Positions 5,537 through 6,905 of a stretch of DNA of 6,905 nucleotides are shown in pieces. Location of the stretch: contig JAKZSU010000064.1 in the NCBI GenBank assembly GCA_047517485.1, positions 1-6,905 of the forward strand. The letters run 5' to 3'. The position numbers and the translations under genes are program-made. Position 1 is the stretch's first letter. The number at the start of each line of letters is the position of its first letter. The notes beneath the pieces are model-generated. The model ran no database searches. It saw nothing but the letters and a program-made list of their open reading frames with translations, and was not told the DNA's origin. Source of the stretch: JAKZSU01 sp047517485 (GTDB lineage: Bacteria; Pseudomonadota; Alphaproteobacteria; UBA7887).

Positions 5537-6709
5537 TCAAATCGCCAAGTCCTTGACGTTGTAGTCGCGGATGACCGTCTCGAAGGTCCGCTCGTTGAAG
5601 CGAAAATCGTCTTCTTGTCCGGCGAACGGTTGGTAGATAAACGATGACTCGTCGGGATGTGCCTGACGGCGCGCGTCGATCGCCACGGCGATGACCGAGG
5701 AGCGGTCGAAAATTCTCTGCGCGTCATAGACCACGTCCTCGTTCACCACGCCGAGAGCGGCCTTGGCGCCGAGTACCGACGAGCGACGGTGGAACCCGAA
5801 GGTGATCGAGACCCGCGGATCCGGCGAGGTGTTGGCGAACGAGCCGTGCAGCATCTGACGATTGACCAGGGTCACGTCGCCGGCCTCGCAGATCAGCGGG
5901 ATCGCGCCGGGCAATTGTTCGCTGCCGGCGTTGTCGGCGATCCGCCGCTTGATGTCGATGCGCCCCGCCTTGTGCGTGCCGGGAACGATCCACAGGCCAT
6001 TGCCTGGCGTCGTCGGGTACAATTGAACCTGGAAATTGAAGCCGTGAATGCCTTCGTCCCAATCCGGCGAGTTCCAATGGGTGACGCCGTCCTGATGCCA
6101 GGCGACGGAGCCGCCGAGTCCCGGCTGTTTGACGAAGATGGCGTCGTTATAGGGTACGAAATCCGCGCCGTTGATCGAGGCGGCGACCGCAAGCAGCCGG
6201 GGATGGCCATAGAGACGCAGGCCCGCCGGCATCGTCTGGCACATGCCGTAAATCAGAAAGACGACGTCGTCCGGCGCACCGGCATCGGGCGCGGGCTGGC
6301 TCATCTGGCTCGGGTGGCGGCCGTTGAGCAGGTCGGTGCCGCCCCAGGGATCGGTCAGCGGTTTGACGAAGGTGTAGGGTTTGCGCGCAAAGTCGAGCCC
6401 GAGAGCCGGCCGGCCCTTGGCATCGACCCTGGCGTCGCGATCGACCGGCGCGCGGTCGAGCATGGTGTCGATGTCGCGACGCAGCTCATCGATCTCGGCG
6501 GCGTCGATAACGCATTCGAATACATAGAATCCGTGCTGCCAATAGGCGGTCAAAATGTCTTGATGAAGCCGGCCTTCTGGATCAAATCGCAACCGCCCGC
6601 GGTTGCCGATCGCCTGCGCCAAACCCAAGCCTTCGCGCTGATAGGCCGCCAGGCCGGCGGCGTGTTCGGCACGGGTAAGCTCAGCGGCGGCGGTCGCGTG
6701 TTCGTTCAT
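5537..6709 (-). CDS. Phytanoyl-CoA dioxygenase (PhyH) family Fe(II)/2-oxoglutarate-dependent oxygenase
   Basis: The product is a 390-residue cytosolic oxygenase of the PhyH family, which hydroxylates a substrate using iron, O2 and 2-oxoglutarate. The ATG at 6709 has GGAG (6720-6717) eight bases upstream. The frame is open to 6793, but that part lies over the IS end, so I reject the longer start. The iron-binding facial triad is visible: His205 and Asp207 in SVAWHQDGVTHW, and the distal His288 in NRQMLHGSFANTSPDPRVS, with Arg299 placed to bind the 2-oxoglutarate carboxylate. Other PhyH-like segments are AYWQHGFYVFE near 55-65 and GNGLWIVPGTHKAGR at 236-250. The N-terminal 40 residues and the C-terminal 80 extend past the core. 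The substrate is unknown. The gene runs convergently into the TRAP receptor gene, six bases apart. Confidence 0.92.
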   Translation of the reverse strand: MNEHATAAAELTRAEHAAGLAAYQREGLGLAQAIGNRGRLRFDPEGRLHQDILTAYWQHGFYVFECVIDAAEIDELRRDIDTMLDRAPVDRDARVDAKGRPALGLDFARKPYTFVKPLTDPWGGTDLLNGRHPSQMSQPAPDAGAPDDVVFLIYGMCQTMPAGLRLYGHPRLLAVAASINGADFVPYNDAIFVKQPGLGGSVAWHQDGVTHWNSPDWDEGIHGFNFQVQLYPTTPGNGLWIVPGTHKAGRIDIKRRIADNAGSEQLPGAIPLICEAGDVTLVNRQMLHGSFANTSPDPRVSITFGFHRRSSVLGAKAALGVVNEDVVYDAQRIFDRSSVIAVAIDARRQAHPDESSFIYQPFAGQEDDFRFNERTFETVIRDYNVKDLAI

Positions 6710-6736
6710 GACGCGTCTCCAATTGGCGGCGGCGCC

Positions 6737-6766
6737 ATTGTCGCGCGGGTACGGCCACTTCTTCAA
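6737..6766 (-). promoter_or_regulatory. Weak promoter candidate upstream of the phyH-type gene
   Basis: On the minus strand TTGAAG (6766-6761) and GACAAT (6742-6737) are 18 bases apart, each matching four of six consensus positions. They would give a leader of about 20 bases. The -35 half sits directly against the apparent IS terminus at 6768, so the present promoter may have been shaped by the insertion. Speculative. Confidence 0.2.
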
Positions 6767-6767
6767 G

Positions 6768-6802
6768 TGTAGCGCACCCGGTTCCTTGGACACAAGTTTG
6801 TC
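6768..6802 (-). repeat. Apparent terminal sequence (one inverted-repeat end) of the right-hand IS
   Basis: Just downstream of the transposase stop, the plus strand reads TGTAGCGCACCCGGTTCC from 6768, then an imperfect palindrome around GACACAAGTTTGTC (6789-6802). A TGT tip is common for IS3-like elements. The other end is outside the window, so the boundary and any target duplication are inferred, not shown. Confidence 0.4.
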
Positions 6803-6905
6803 TCACGCGGCGGGCCTGATTGAGATCGCGGCGTGCCACGCCTGACGAGCTTGAGCGGGGCTCAGGTAGCCGTTCTTTTCGACGATCCACTGGGCATTGT
6901 AGAGT
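6803..6905 (-). pseudogene. C-terminal end of an IS3-like (rve-type) transposase, partial at window edge
   Basis: On the minus strand, the frame entering from the right edge reads LYNAQWIVEKNGYLSPAQAR, then QAWHAAISIRPAA, and stops at TGA (6805-6803). The YNxxWxxEKxGYxSPAQxR pattern is, from memory, the usual last part of integrase-core transposases of the IS3-like type. Only 33 residues are visible and the catalytic residues are outside the window. It is a different element from the one at the left edge. Whether it is intact cannot be told here. Family naming is from recall and moderately sure. Confidence 0.6.

Noticed and set aside
5657..6772. 371-codon plus-strand open frame antisense to the phyH-type gene
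   Set aside because: It is a shadow of a confidently identified oxygenase with intact catalytic motifs; its own sequence is Arg/Val/Asp-rich and family-less.
6710..6793. Longer phyH start at 6793
   Set aside because: The extra 28 codons are read from the IS terminus and the ATG at 6709 has a well-placed GGAG.

Overview
The window looks like chromosomal DNA of an alphaproteobacterium. G+C is fairly high, reading frames are dense with long antisense shadow frames, and there is an EipA/DUF1134 envelope gene (a family typical of Alphaproteobacteria), a DUF3750 gene and a TakP-like TRAP solute receptor. I cannot name the genus. No CRISPR array, tRNA or rRNA, and no recognisable defence or biosynthetic cluster is visible.

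Layout. Positions 1-281 hold the 3' end of an ISNCY/IS481-like transposase gene (+ strand) and its tail of 25-bp direct repeats. Positions 356-929 (-) hold a DUF1134/EipA periplasmic protein gene that is intact except for one extra base near 518, which shifts the frame. A possible 64-codon ORF (933-1127, -) ends 3 bases before eipA starts. Positions 1178-1660 (+) and 1741-2106 (-) are two convergent, unrecognised, helix-rich genes in a stretch that looks less G+C-rich than the rest. Positions 2107-2409 hold no convincing gene. A CDF-family zinc/cation exporter gene follows (2410-3345, -). Then come a co-directional pair, a membrane-anchored DUF3750 protein (3581-4357, +) and a TRAP-type solute receptor (4421-5530, +). 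A PhyH-type Fe(II)/2-oxoglutarate oxygenase (5537-6709, -) runs convergently into the receptor gene with a 6-base gap. The right edge (6768-6905) is the 3' end of a second, unrelated transposase, with its apparent IS terminus about 60 bases upstream of the phyH start.

How the genes fit together. EipA, DUF3750, the TRAP receptor and the CDF exporter all act at the envelope, but the arrangement does not show one pathway. The TRAP receptor has no DctQ/DctM permease genes beside it. It is also preceded by an N-terminal hydrophobic segment and an Ala/Asp-rich linker, so it may stay membrane-tethered and serve a permease encoded elsewhere. The PhyH enzyme could act on an imported organic acid or lipid-like substrate, but that is only a neighbourhood guess. 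Insertion-sequence 3' ends on both flanks and the frameshift in eipA suggest a region under rearrangement or decay. The most notable observations are the single-base eipA frameshift at a CCC-C site, the orphan TRAP receptor with DUF3750, and the small unrecognised genes at 933-2106. I did not find a clear new system.
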